A DNA stretch of 64,000 nt from the NCBI GenBank assembly GCA_019614645.1, contig JABWDB010000011.1, forward strand, positions 4,761,501 to 4,825,500, in the 5' to 3' direction. Of this stretch, positions 27,401 through 38,500 are shown piece after piece. Both the position numbers and the translations under genes were made by a program. This DNA comes from Stratiolaelaps scimitus (taxonomy: Eukaryota; Arthropoda; Arachnida; Mesostigmata; Laelapidae). The notes under the pieces were generated by a model. The model did not search any database. It was not told the origin of the DNA and was given only the letters and a program-made list of their open reading frames with translations. Within the stretch, counting starts at the first letter, position 1; each line of letters opens with the position of its first letter.

Positions 27401-27706
27401 ATATAAGGATAACATAAGGTCCAAGGGTATAAGGTAAAGGTAAGGCTTTATTGATTTATTAAAGGAACTGCATAGAATGCTTAAGTTCTCTTATATGTCA
27501 TGCAACGGGATTCGAACCTGCGGCCTCTGGCCGGAATATAGGGGGTGGAATATAGGCCATTATATGTATATCGTCCTTTCATACCTCTCATAGACTTTGG
27601 TAATCGAATGGCCCGAGAAAAGGAAAATCATGAAAGAAAAGTTAGAGGATATCAAAAGCTGAATAATACTGCTGAAAATAGTGGTGACATAAGGGAAACT
27701 TTAAAG

Positions 27707-27791
<85 letters not shown>

Positions 27792-29900
27792 AGTCTATCT
27801 AATTATAGGTGATACATCGCATTTCTATATGTAAGAGGTAAAGGTAAAGGTTTTTATTGGTTTATTGAAGGAGCTGCAATTTTACAATGCTTAAGCTCTC
27901 TTATATGTCACACGGCAGGGCTCGAGAGAAAGAGAGTTGGTTATTAACATCAACACTGGCTGTTTAATGATTTCGAGAGAAAGCCTCTCGAAATAGTGGG
28001 ACACAATCAAAGACGACCATGTATAAATTCAAAACATCATCATTTTAGCCGCAAAATCGTACATCTACCATGTTATGGATATTTTTCAACTTCTAGCATT
28101 CAATATCATGCTCTTACCTTGGGGAAAGAACCGCTTCCAGAAATTCCAGACGTAGCTACCCAGCGACGCAGGCGGTGTTCCGAACCGTCCTCTAACAAGG
28201 CATCGATCAATAATGAAGATACAAATTGCGGCCAGGTTGACGCTCGCAAGCAGGACGTACCACACATCTGGTTCGAAGGCCTGCACACAGCAGATCAGAT
28301 CGATCATAATAAGGCATAATGAAATGCGGATCACTCCAGCAGGCATCTCCCCGCTGACTAAAACACTGTCGTCGACCTGAAAGCCCTTTTTATTGAGGTG
28401 GTCTCATCTCGGCGGTAACTTAGTTAGTGTTACCTCTTCCGTCTTGAATAGTATATAACCACAGAGGTAAAATTATGATGTAAAGCGCAGTCGTCCCGGC
28501 CCTCGAGTTAAGCTTCTCATGGCCTTCGTTCAATTAATTGCTTAATTAGAATCCATTGAGCGTGTTATCCGACAGTGCAGAATGTGGCTTCTGCTATGAA
28601 CAACGTTTGCAGCGTGCAATGGTAAAGTCTCTGGCTGTAGAAAAACAGAGGCCGCTAGCTTGAGTCTCGCAACGCGAAATATACTACACACATTGTGCAA
28701 AATCGAAAGAAATATGTTTGCTTTAATAATCAACTGTATGCTGCATGTTGCCATTCCACAAACTATGATGCTACATGGTAAGTGTTTCATGTGTAAGATT
28801 ACTGTATGCATTTGGCACAGAGTGTTCAATGTGAGTCCGCGGCTGCGATCGCTTGGCCAGGCCCCAACAGGCAACGACCTACACAAACGTACGAACCTTC
28901 AGATGTGTATTACTATTGTAAAGGTTCACGGCCAGCTAATAGAGCAAAGAGCCAACCAAAAAAGCAAGCACTCCAATCGTTGAAAATTCCCATGTGTCCT
29001 TTGTGTGTTATCCAGGTTCGTCACCTGACTCGCTTTACCCTGGCAAAGTTGAACGGATGGACAACCTTTCGTGGTTTGAACGCCAGAAGCTGAAATCCCT
29101 CTATCAGCATGTTGGTAGGCTCTATAAATTTAAAGCGGTCTTCGGTACTTATGGCCGTATTGAGGAAGATGTATGCCTCCTGAAATCAGCCAGCAAATAA
29201 AGCAGGTGATGGGAAATTGACATCTTAGTATAGGGGGGCGAGGGAGAAATTCACACGGAATTACTAATCACAGCAACTCCTCCGAGAAATCGAGTCGTGA
29301 TTTTATGAAGCCCAAATCAGGGCCTCACGCACATTGAACGTCAGAGCCGCCCAACATATGTAGGTGCAGTATTATAACACGGGGACATCGCATGCATTCG
29401 ATGTTGGCATTGCAACAGTAGGCTAATGTGAATCGCAAATAAAAACAATGGAGTGTGGTGGAGAGAATATATAACGCCTAGCGAATTTTAGCAGATCAAG
29501 TTCGGCTGCATATGAAGAACAATAATAATAATAATACTTGAAAATAATTGTATATGGAAATGCATCGTATCATAATAATGTCACAATGTGGTAGTCCCGC
29601 AGAGGCCGGCTATCTCTTCGTTGGGAGCCATTGTCCGTCCTGAGGAGCGTTGAACTGAAATCTGAAATGGTTGGGAAGGGGCTTACGGCGGCATTTGTAT
29701 TGTTCTAAGTCAATTACTCACCCCGCTTTGAAGTCGTCCCATAATACCTGAGTAGGTTCCATTGCCCATATCTGATCCAAATGCTTCCAGCCTTGGACTC
29801 ACAACTGTTGCACTGAAGCAGGATACATACATATGTATTATTACTGTATACGACGACCGTAGGGAAGTTCTTGTTAAATTGTTAATTACTCTTGTTATAT

Positions 29901-29958
<58 letters not shown>

Positions 29959-30855
29959 CAAGAGTAATGAATGAATAAATGAATATTGTCAGAGCAGAAG
30001 TCGAATTAATTCAATCCAAGTGATCGAAGCACACGGAGAGAGACTTACTTGCCAAGGTGTAAAAAGGACATGATTGCTTCGAGGATAATGATCATGGGTC
30101 CGGCGATGGTTGCCAGGTCGTCCGAGCGGTTTTGATAGGCGAATGGCTCGAACTGTGATCAATTCAATACGATTCATGGGAAATCAATTAAAACTTCGAC
30201 TGAGGTTCGCTATCTAAATGCTGACAGTCGAGGCAGTAAGTTGTTACACCGATTATTCGGTTCGTGTTTAGATGGGTTTAGATGCGTTTTAATTGCGACC
30301 ACACTACACGAGTGAACAGGAGCTATACAAGCTTAGGCTGAAACAGAACTGAGGCAGGTCACACCTGAGCAGACATAGCCCAACGCAGGTTCAGGCCAGC
30401 TTAAGTGGTTCGTAGGTGCTAGCTAACGCAAGAAGGCCTACCTATGGCATCACTTCGGTGGCATTGCCAACGTTGTCAGTGAGCATTCACTGAACGTTCA
30501 TACTTGTACCACTAGCTAGCTAATAGCTTGATTGTACCCGCGTGCATTTAGCACGGCCGTTACAAATAGAGTCTTTCGCTAACAGAGATCCATCCACAAA
30601 TCTGGTAGACTATGTGTCAACTAGGTGGCCGGACGGAATGTCTGATGACAATTAATACGCTAACTAGTTAATTGGCCAAATGTACAGGATCATACGGTAT
30701 CGCAGTATCGTACATGGATGCAGGCGAAGCGGAAGAAGCCATCATCGATTCCTTTGGCTTCACCGATCGGCACGGTAACCTTACGGACGAAGTAGCCTCT
30801 GGAGAGGTCGGGTTGAAAAAGTGTCGAGGCCATGATGCAATGCGGCAACGCTTCG
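24475..30855 (-). CDS. Ionotropic receptor (iGluR/IR family), gene 1 of tandem pair, 5' end incomplete
   Basis: Predicted ligand-gated cation channel subunit of the variant iGluR (IR) type, acting in the plasma membrane, probably of chemosensory cells. Exons in transcript order: 30855-30714, 30152-30049, 29812-29722, 29179-29039, 28280-28118, 27138-26921, 26515-26306, 26003-25924, 24724-24475 (stop). All introns are GT-AG and the phases join into one open frame of about 465 residues. Visible parts: end of the amino-terminal domain and start of S1 (FRFACIHFEPF); S1 with GNGTYSGIMGRLQSG, and a retained Arg in TEDRFKFIEP at the position where iGluRs bind the ligand carboxylate; M1 near residues 160-185 (VWYVLLASVNLAAICIFII); pore loop and M3 (residues 214-286), with SGELTSS where classical receptors have SYTANLAAF; S2; M4 (LLGSFTLWAIGLACAIVALL) and a short basic tail. 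No frameshift or stop is seen in these exons. The upstream amino-terminal exons and start codon were not found. The family call is firm; ligand and expression are unknown. Confidence 0.85.
27431..27535 (-). mobile_element. SINE-A copy in the intron between the M1 and M3 exons of receptor gene 1
   Basis: Recognised by 'tgatttattaaaggaactgc', 'aatgcttaagttctcttata' and the B-box complement 'gggattcgaacctgcggcc'. The tRNA-like head is truncated. It lies in the intron 28117-27139. Confidence 0.65.
27707..27793. repeat. (TA)n microsatellite, about 87 bp, receptor gene 1 intron
   Basis: Longest TA tract in the window, with one phase slip near 27780. It lies between two SINE-A copies in the M1-M3 intron. 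Confidence 0.95.
27837..27925 (-). mobile_element. SINE-A copy, 5'-truncated, same intron of receptor gene 1
   Basis: Contains 'ttattggtttattgaaggag' and 'caatgcttaagctctcttat' and stops in the B-box region. It lies just beyond a long (TA)n tract and is the second SINE-A in this intron. Confidence 0.65.
29885..29968. repeat. Palindromic (TA)n with 16-bp unique arms, in receptor gene 1 intron
   Basis: A (TA) tract of about 50 bp lies between perfectly complementary arms: 29885-29900 'attactcttgttatat' and 29953-29968, its exact reverse complement. The whole can fold into a long hairpin. It lies in the intron between exons 30152-30049 and 29812-29722. Confidence 0.85.
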
Positions 30856-31813
30856 CTAAACAAACACGGTGGCGTATCGACGAGGTGAGCTTCGAGCTGA
30901 CGCGAGCGTTATGCCTCCTCGTTATACGTATGGCTGTATCTGGCGGGATTACTTCGTTTCATTTATTGCGCCTAGGGAAACTACGCACTGAAACAATACA
31001 GGTAACGGGCACACATCATTAGTACGCGAAAAACAGCAACTGACCGTTCAAACTGCTGAACGAGGAGCGTCCGAGAGAGAAATAGGCGCAGGATTTCTCG
31101 ACACAAATCGCTGCTCCGCTGATCACAAAAACTCGTAGGAAACTCTACCATCAGTGTGCTGGGGTCCAATGTCGCGCGATCTCTCTCTTTCTCCAGCGAT
31201 CCGACTTCTCCGAATCTCTGATACTATACGTAAGAGTCGGTAACGACGCGTCGCTGACACGACAAATCGACGACTGAAGCCGCGCCGCTCGCCTGCTCGT
31301 CTGATACCGATCGTTCGTTTAATCGACAACGGGTCATGACCAGTGAAACTGCATAGCTGATGATGGCAGCGGTTTGAAGGCTTCAACCGGCTCGCCTTGC
31401 CACGGGATTCGTGCGTTTGGCCACGGCATTCGTCCACCGCGTTTGGGCGACGTTGCACAAAACTGCTTAGCATTAGTCAATTACTCTTCACTTGTGTGCA
31501 TCTCGAGCAGGCAAGCGCGTAGCCAACACAGGGTCGAGTTGGCGTTGGCCGCCCCCTCAGGGGCATTTCTAATCCTGTTAAGTGAATGGTGCCCGGATCT
31601 CCTTCCTGTCAGCCCTGTTGTGATTGATGGAAAGGCGGCTACCGCGCAGCTGGGGGGAGGCAGGGGGGCGGGGGGCGATAGCTCAGCCCATCAGATCCGC
31701 AATAGTGGGTCCCTGCGCCAACATCAGCATGAACCCCCCACCCACCATCCATAGGGCAAACAAACGCGTGCCCATTTACCATGTATAAATGTATACATCT
31801 GTACATATATGTG

Positions 31814-31844
<31 letters not shown>

Positions 31845-32221
31845 GGATTTCGTTGACATTCCAGCTGACATCGACTCAACAAATAGAATATATTACTAAT
31901 TCATTAGTTTGACAGGCGTATGTTGAAAGCGGTCACCAACGTCGTGCCTGAAAGCCCGACAACAGATCACTGCCAGGGTGAATAATGCACGAGGCAGCGA
32001 GAAGGAGTCTGTCCATTTTGTCATGCCATATCGTTCTGCTTTGTACTGTATTTAATAGGTCTGGGTATTGCCCATGTTCAACATGGCTAGACCAGTGAGA
32101 AAGCATAGGTATAAGGCTAATTACACTTGTAGACTCGTATAACGGTCTATTGTGAGCACCCGACCCAACTAACAACCAAGGACAGGGCTATCTGAGCAGG
32201 TTAGATATGGATATCTAACAA

Positions 32222-32222
32222 C

Positions 32223-32263
<41 letters not shown>

Positions 32264-32290
32264 GTATATATATATATAGATATGTTGTTA
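32222..32290. repeat. (TA)n tract with inverted 'taacaac' flanks
   Basis: TA/TG tract bordered by 'taacaac' on the left and 'gttgtta' on the right. A weaker version of the palindrome at 29885. Confidence 0.8.
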
Positions 32291-32472
32291 TTATATAAAA
32301 ATGCTGATGTTATCAAATATTGGTGGTCTATGCGTAAGCTAAGCAGGCGTGATAGTCCGAGCGGAGCGAAGAGCACCGGTCATATTTGAATATGTCCGTG
32401 CACTAGCTGGTGTTGGCATGATGGAAATACTTATTCGACATGCCATTTGTGCAATGTTGAATCTACTTTTAT

Positions 32473-32742
32473 TTACGAATAAAAGGCATAATGCCATATT
32501 ACAGTCAGACAAGCTTGTACGAGGTGAACATAGTTCCAGGCGACAAAGAGAGGCTTTCTACGTGTTTCTAGCTGCTTGGTGCTCTTGTAGCCTTTGCTGT
32601 GCAAATATGCGGCTCCGTGGGGATATGGCTCATAACTCGTTGCCACTGGGTCAAACATCAGATCCCCTTGATGGTCCTCGAGAGATGAGCATCTTGGACT
32701 GCTGGACAGGAAGGACATGTTTGGACTTGGCATCAAATCCTT
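32473..32742 (-). CDS. Coding terminal exon, possible C-terminus of a gustatory-receptor-like gene
   Basis: Open for 90 codons from a strong acceptor ('tctgtgtctagcag|aag') to a TAA stop, with good coding character throughout. The last third reads KPLFVAWNYVHLVQACLTVI and ends WHYAFYS, a terminal hydrophobic segment where gustatory receptors have their last helix and a 'TYL..L.QF'-like ending. The N-terminal two thirds is hydrophilic and Ser/His-rich. It is in phase with the candidate exon at 32903-33012. That this is coding is fairly well supported; the family is a guess. Confidence 0.42.
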   Translation of the reverse strand, partial: KDLMPSPNMSFLSSSPRCSSLEDHQGDLMFDPVATSYEPYPHGAAYLHSKGYKSTKQLETRRKPLFVAWNYVHLVQACLTVIWHYAFYS

Positions 32743-32872
32743 CTGCTAGACACAGAGAGAATCTTTAGGTTCCTACGTCAATCTGTGGATCAATCGTGCT
32801 AGGCATAACCGATTAAAATAAGCAAAGGCGGTAGGACGATGGGCCTCCGCAGTATGCCGATGTGTTGAAGTG

Positions 32873-32897
32873 GCGGGGCCTGTCACATAACGGGGCA
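32873..32897 (+). repeat. Repeat C, short fragment
   Basis: 'ggggcctgtcacataacgg', adjoining the gustatory-receptor-like candidate exon at 32903. Confidence 0.4.
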
Positions 32898-32902
32898 GTA
32901 AC

Positions 32903-33012
32903 GGCTGGAAGTTGCCTCAAAGAAATGTTCAACATCAGATCAAACCTCTCGCCAATTTTTAATATATTCAACCGAGCTGTCTCATATCGGCAATATAGTC
33001 TCATATCGGCAA
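32903..33012 (-). CDS. Gustatory-receptor-like middle exon (candidate)
   Basis: Minus-strand segment encoding ILKIGERFDLMLNISLRQL, which matches the loose 'I..RF..LN..L+.L' motif of arthropod gustatory receptors. The acceptor is taken after 'cacgag'. The donor 'ccagcc|gttact' is weak but leaves phase 0, which fits the exon at 32742. The segment abuts a repeat-C copy ('ggcctgtcacataacgg'), and a 15-nt piece ('ttgccgatatgagac') occurs twice in tandem within or just before it. Function and boundaries are inference. Confidence 0.35.
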
Positions 33013-33367
33013 CTCGTGATCCTGCCCCCGCCAACATCATCTCAGTGGATCGTCGCTCGAGACCGCGTCCTCTAGTCAACTCCACGTAAAAATGTTTGCA
33101 GCTGAATTTTTTTTTTTTTCGAAAAGTTCATGGTCCCCCATTCGTGGCGGGTAGTGGCTCACTTTTCGCACATCCATAGATTAGCAGTGGCGCGACCTAG
33201 GATCCCTACAGCTCAGTACATCTACAGGTTGACGTTGCTGGTTCGTGGTGACTTTGCCAGTAAAGGAAACGCCTATATATGTATGATATAAGCCATACGT
33301 TAGTGACGTGACGTAGAGATTCTAGATACGGTCTCAGGGCGCATTTCAGAAAGACTCCGAGGCAGAA

Positions 33368-33416
33368 AGGTAAAGAAGGTTTTATTGGTTTATTAAAGGA
33401 GCTGCAATTTGGAGGT
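33368..33416 (-). mobile_element. SINE-A tail fragment beside the GR-like exon
   Basis: Only the tail and the 'ggagctgcaatt' body remain. It abuts the 3' side of the gustatory-receptor-like exon at 33422-33700, and its translation ends the open frame there. Confidence 0.6.
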
Positions 33417-33421
33417 GATAC

Positions 33422-33700
33422 CTTCGTTTTCCATATTCGCCATGGTGGCGGCAGAGCATGGCGATCGTATTGTTCAGTAAAACTACTAATTTGTTAAAAT
33501 AAGTAGCGCAGAGCAAAATTGCAAATGTATGAGCGTACACAAAGGTATGAAGTCCCAATTCAATATGCATCTCGATCACGATCATGCTACAGGGGTGGCA
33601 AGACAGTACATACCGCATAGAACTGAGCTGGTAGATATGGGGGTAAACCGTTGTCCATAAGATCTTCTCATAGTAATTAATATAAATTTCCGGTCGGACG
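33422..33700 (-). CDS. Gustatory-receptor-like exon between the two IR genes (candidate)
   Basis: Open for 92 codons with coding-like composition, bounded by a possible acceptor ('ggctctgag|c') and donor ('cgaag|gtatca'). It encodes a hydrophobic stretch including VYAHTFAILLCATYF followed by NKLVVLLNNTIAML. A membrane helix followed by 'F..LV.LLN..I' resembles the gustatory receptor superfamily, where a helix is followed by a '+F..LN..L' motif. A SINE-A tail abuts the 3' side. Splice phases do not join cleanly to the next candidate exon, so the gene may be partly decayed or my boundaries may be wrong. Gustatory receptors are too divergent for a confident call by eye. Confidence 0.4.
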
Positions 33701-33738
33701 CTCAGAGCCAACACTTAACTCAGTCCAAGGTGCGACTT

Positions 33739-33781
33739 CTTTCGGCATTGCCGATTCATAAGATGGACAGCTCCATTTAAA
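33739..33781 (-). mobile_element. SINE-B fragment
   Basis: Short piece 'ctttcggcattgccgattca' followed by 'taagatggacagctcc', just upstream of the gustatory-receptor-like exon. Confidence 0.5.
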
Positions 33782-34234
33782 GATCATCTCCTAGCTCGAT
33801 TTGATGTGTCTACTAATGAGAAAGGTTCGGTGTTTCAACTGATTCTCGTCGAATTCATCCCATAAGTAAAACTGGATTCATCACTACCCACCAATATGAG
33901 CACTTGGGCACACAAACCTATATACTGTTGATTTAACATTGTTCAACGTTCGCGGGTCAGGCGGAAGCACGGGGCCGTCACCACTCGTATTTCCGACTCG
34001 GGAAAACTCTACGACAGAGTATCTCGCAACGAGCGAAACGCTTACAGAAAAATATGATGATGTCCAGTGGAATTGTAGCTGTACAGAAAATTCACGAAAA
34101 CTGCCTTGAGAAGCTGGTTCAAATCCTAAATTTCGCAGAAATCAAAGTGCTCCTTTTCTTCTATGTGTACCGGAATATATAGTGAAAAAATTCAAAGGTC
34201 TACATACTATATATACATATATATATATATATGG

Positions 34235-34357
34235 GTGGGTGGGTTTAGTGGGCAGGTCTGCCACTCCACCAGGCAGGAGTCCCACAGTACCATGGCAAAT
34301 ACCTTAGTTGTGAGGCCTGGTCTGCCTGAACATTCTCCGTCATAAAAAAAAATATAT
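34235..34357 (+). mobile_element. Poly(A)-tailed retroposon, family D, copy 2
   Basis: 'gtgggtttagtgggcag', 'ggcaaataccttagttgtga' and 'ggcctggtctgcctgaacat', ending in an A-run and then a (TA) tract. Somewhat longer than the 7369 copy. Confidence 0.55.
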
Positions 34358-35143
34358 ATATATATAATCTATAATATCGCCCGTCTAGCAATCTCGGAAA
34401 GCATTTTCCGAACGTATTATAATACATATACATATATTCTACATACATATATGCCTTAGACGTGATATTAATATTTTTTTTTATTTATTTATTTTTTTTC
34501 GAGCTGACCCCCCGGTGATATTAATATTGAATAGTGTCAACCTTAACGAAATAGACATCGTTGACCTGCAATCGCTCAAAATGGTACCTGGACGCCTCGC
34601 TATTCTAGAATTGCTTTCTACTTAGAATGCCACAATAACCACAAGCGACAAAGCCATTAATCATTGATTTATATCATATTTCCAGCCTAAATTGAATGAG
34701 GAATGCCTCTTCCATGGATGTAGTGTTTACTAACTATTTATTTTATATTCGATTGGTCACTGGGCTGTTAATTAACCGTTCTTGATATACTGCCACTATC
34801 AGCTGATAGATCGGTATCGCGTTATACTTTCTCGCCTCCGGGAGATAATTTCTGTTTTTTTTTTCCCGTCACATTTTTCTATTGGGCGAGTTCGACGACC
34901 AGCTCGACAGATCGAGCACAATCAGCTTTCATCACAATCCTTGTCATCAAGCGTCTATTATTGATTGTAGCCCGATGCCATTTTGTTTCTGCTCATCATT
35001 CCATAGGCACACGATAATGTGCGCACCTCCAAAAGCCAGACGAACATTATACAACAACGGCGCTTATCCAGAGTAACTAGAAATGGTGGTGTTTCACGGC
35101 GGCACCCAGAGACGCTCAACGTCGCACGGAGCGGCAGGCGACG

Positions 35144-35535
35144 TCAGGCGTATCCGACTCTCAGGGTAATGTCGTCATCGTCGTCGCTGCTGTTAGCATT
35201 GCTTCTCGCCTCCGACGCTTCCGCGACATTAATCATCCGCTGCGTATTTGCCACGCGAACGTTCGTCGCGACTAGACGGAAATGGGCGAGTTCGCCGAAA
35301 CACGCGACTACTGCAGAAGCGAGTCCAATTGCCAGGCACGTGAAACTTCCGAGCATCTGATCAATACCGAGGGCGCCGGCGTCGTCCTCTACCAGCAGTA
35401 GACAGTGGTTGGCCTTGCGCATGACCCAGCCGATTCCCTGGTGTAGCATATGGGACTCTATACAGGCACGAATCCTACAACAGGTCAGCATTGTCGAGAT
35501 AGTTGAGAAACACAAATATGCAATAACTGATATCG

Positions 35536-35583
<48 letters not shown>

Positions 35584-38500
35584 CATAGTGATACATATAC
35601 ATTTCAGCTGGTGGCAAAACATAGTGTTGCAGGGAGTGGAAAAAGTAGTTCAGTACCTACAGGTAAGAACAGGTGCACTTACGCTCGCGTAATCGTCCTG
35701 CGGACACTTTTAGGCAGAGTGCGAATCATGAATACGCTGGTGATAAGGCTTCCGAATGAACCCTTAAACGGAAGCGCAACATATTATACAAACACGGACA
35801 GTCAGTTTAACAAGGCGGGTACAACAAGCAGATGGTAAAACGTACGTACACCAAAATGCGAATAGTTACATGTAGATCGTCAAGATCTAGGGTAGTCAAA
35901 GGTCAGCCATCTGATCATGCGACAGAACGTCTACCTCTTGCAGAACGGGCATAGAGGAGAAATATCGAAATATAATCTATGATACAAAGCAACCCCGTGA
36001 GCAGCCACACGTGCAGATGAATGCCAGTGCGGGCAATGTTTAGCGTAATGAGAAGAACCGTAAATCCCTAAGGTGTACTTCCAATTCCGTGATGATCCTT
36101 AAACGATTCTTGAGCTGACTTCCTCGAGCTGTTCCCCTATGCCAATCCTGGCAGGCCTCAGAACTTAAGCTTGGATATCACTTTGCGGACCTGTCGGGGC
36201 CACCTTTACTTGACCTCGACCAATTCGATACCTAAGAAGAATTCACAGATAGTGAACGATGATAAGGAAACACCCCCGCTTGACACCCTCGTACCTTACC
36301 TCGGTGATCTGTAGTCGAGGGCAAGAGCCTCCCTTCGCTGTTCGAAGCCTCTCAATCATATTCATGAACATGTCGTCATTTCCGACAATAACTCGTTGTC
36401 CTCGCTCCACCTCTTCGAGGCGCAGCAAGAAACTTGGCGGTAACGAAAATGATCCTCTGACCGGCACCTGTTGCCGCTTCAGCTGATAGAAGAGGCCAGA
36501 CGTCGCTTCCTGCAATTCCGTCGTTCGACCCAACAGTACCGACACGTTAAGTCATACTCCCCCGCGATACTCTGACAGAGAAATGCTATCGAATTTCGTG
36601 TCGATAAAGAGTTCTAACGAGGCCCCTCTCGCATCGGTTCGTCGCAGCAAAGAAGTTCTCCTACAAACTGACCTTCGACACCTACCGTAAACATGAGGCT
36701 CAGCGTCGATCTGCTCTCGGAGTATATCCGCATGTTCTTGAAGCGTATCACATCGGCGAGGTTCTTGACGTGCGTCTCCTCGACACGAAATGTCATCCTC
36801 GAGGTTAGTTCGGCGTTCAAAATCACCATCAATTGCATCGGGACAGCAAACATGAAAAACAGCAGGGCAATATGCAGCCAATTGTCCTGCCGTGCCATCG
36901 GGTCTGTGTGGACGCATCGAATATGAAAATAATCATAAGAGGTAGCGGCTGCATCAGATGAAGACACATGTGCATCTGGCTAGGTTTGAGGACAGGAATA
37001 GCGTCGATCTCGATATAACACGGAATATGGCACCTTGATCGTCGCGGGGGCTTTTGTTATGTCTACTATAAAATAGATAATGATAGTCTCTGCCTCTCGA
37101 TAAGCATATTTCTGATATCCACTTTGCCGTTCAGTGACGTCTATTTGTATCTAGCGGATTCACTGTTTGATCAAGGCGAAGAGACCCTGTCGTCGAGGAA
37201 AGGGTAACCCCTTTAGATTCCTACCTTGAGGAAAAAATCGTCGACACAGATTCCAAACGTAACTCGCGAGCGAGTCGGGTGCTGTTCCGAATCTGCCCTT
37301 GACAACCCAGCGATCGAGCAGAAATAGACAGAGTGACGATAAGGCTACGCTCACAATAAGGACATACCACACCTCTGATTCGAAGACCTGTTCAATAATC
37401 ACAAGCACATCTGAGAGATGCTAGTTCCGTTTGCTGCCACAGGGAACTCGGCGCTATAAAGTGATATATCACGCATGCTTAATAGCGAACAGTCAGGGCA
37501 GTGTTGGTTATGAACGTGTTTTCAAACCGTATTTTGATAATAAATAATTGCTGGTCACAGAATGAGTGACCAACGTACTCATATATATATATATATATAT
37601 ATATTATTGTAATTACACCAAAAGTGTGAAATTAATGAAGGTGAATAGCAGGCAGCACTTATAATTGGTGCATGAGATTTTCAATCTCCTCGTTTGGCAT
37701 CGGCCGTTGTTGTTGTGGTTGCTATTATTGCTGCTGCTGTCAATCAGCGTTTTAATATTTACTGCTGCACCACCGTACAAGGAAGATGATCAAAAAATAT
37801 CTTTAGTATAATAACAATGCTAATATCATAACATGTGGATATTCCTGTGAATTATCAATCAGGCTATTATTTTCAAGACTTCAAAGATCGACTTTTGTGA
37901 GTGGCACGAACATTTGAAATGAATAATGAGACACCATCTTCGCAGGACGCAACGACGACGCATACAAGCGAACGAAGATAAGCTAACCTTGACAAAATTG
38001 AACGGGTGTACGGTTTTCCTTGGTTTGAAGGTGAGGAGGCGGTAGTTCGTAATTATGAGGTCGGTGGGTTCAATAAATTTAAATCGCCCTTCGTTGGCGA
38101 CAGCCGTATTGAGAAAGATGTAGGCATCCTGAAAATGGGTAATCGACGCTGTTAAGTCGAGCGACCCTCATCAAGCTTTCCCCTCTGTCGTTTAAGATGG
38201 CTCACTATTTATTTTTTTCTTTCTTTTTTTCTGGCTGACTCTCAGCCGACATTTAACGCCCTCGCTGCAATTACTTTCGGTATTGCTTCGTAAAACGGGC
38301 CCCTTGTACTGTTCGACGGCGGGGATAGAACCCGGGCGTGCACCGGTTGCAAGGAGTACACGAATGCAACACCAGGCCACTGGATATATGGGGTCAACTT
38401 AAAGGAGGTGTATTAACTTTCGGAAAGTGTCTACTCGATAAGTTGTTGTTATCATGTATCTATAATATATATATTGTTGCGATACCATCATCAACTGTGT

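Noticed and set aside
27545..27793. Open frame ending in a long Tyr-Ile repeat
   Set aside because: It is translation of the (TA)n tract; many similar frames across the window have the same origin.
30672..31022. 116-codon plus-strand open frame
   Set aside because: Its first half is antisense to the first modelled exon of receptor gene 1, where the minus-strand frame matches its paralogue.
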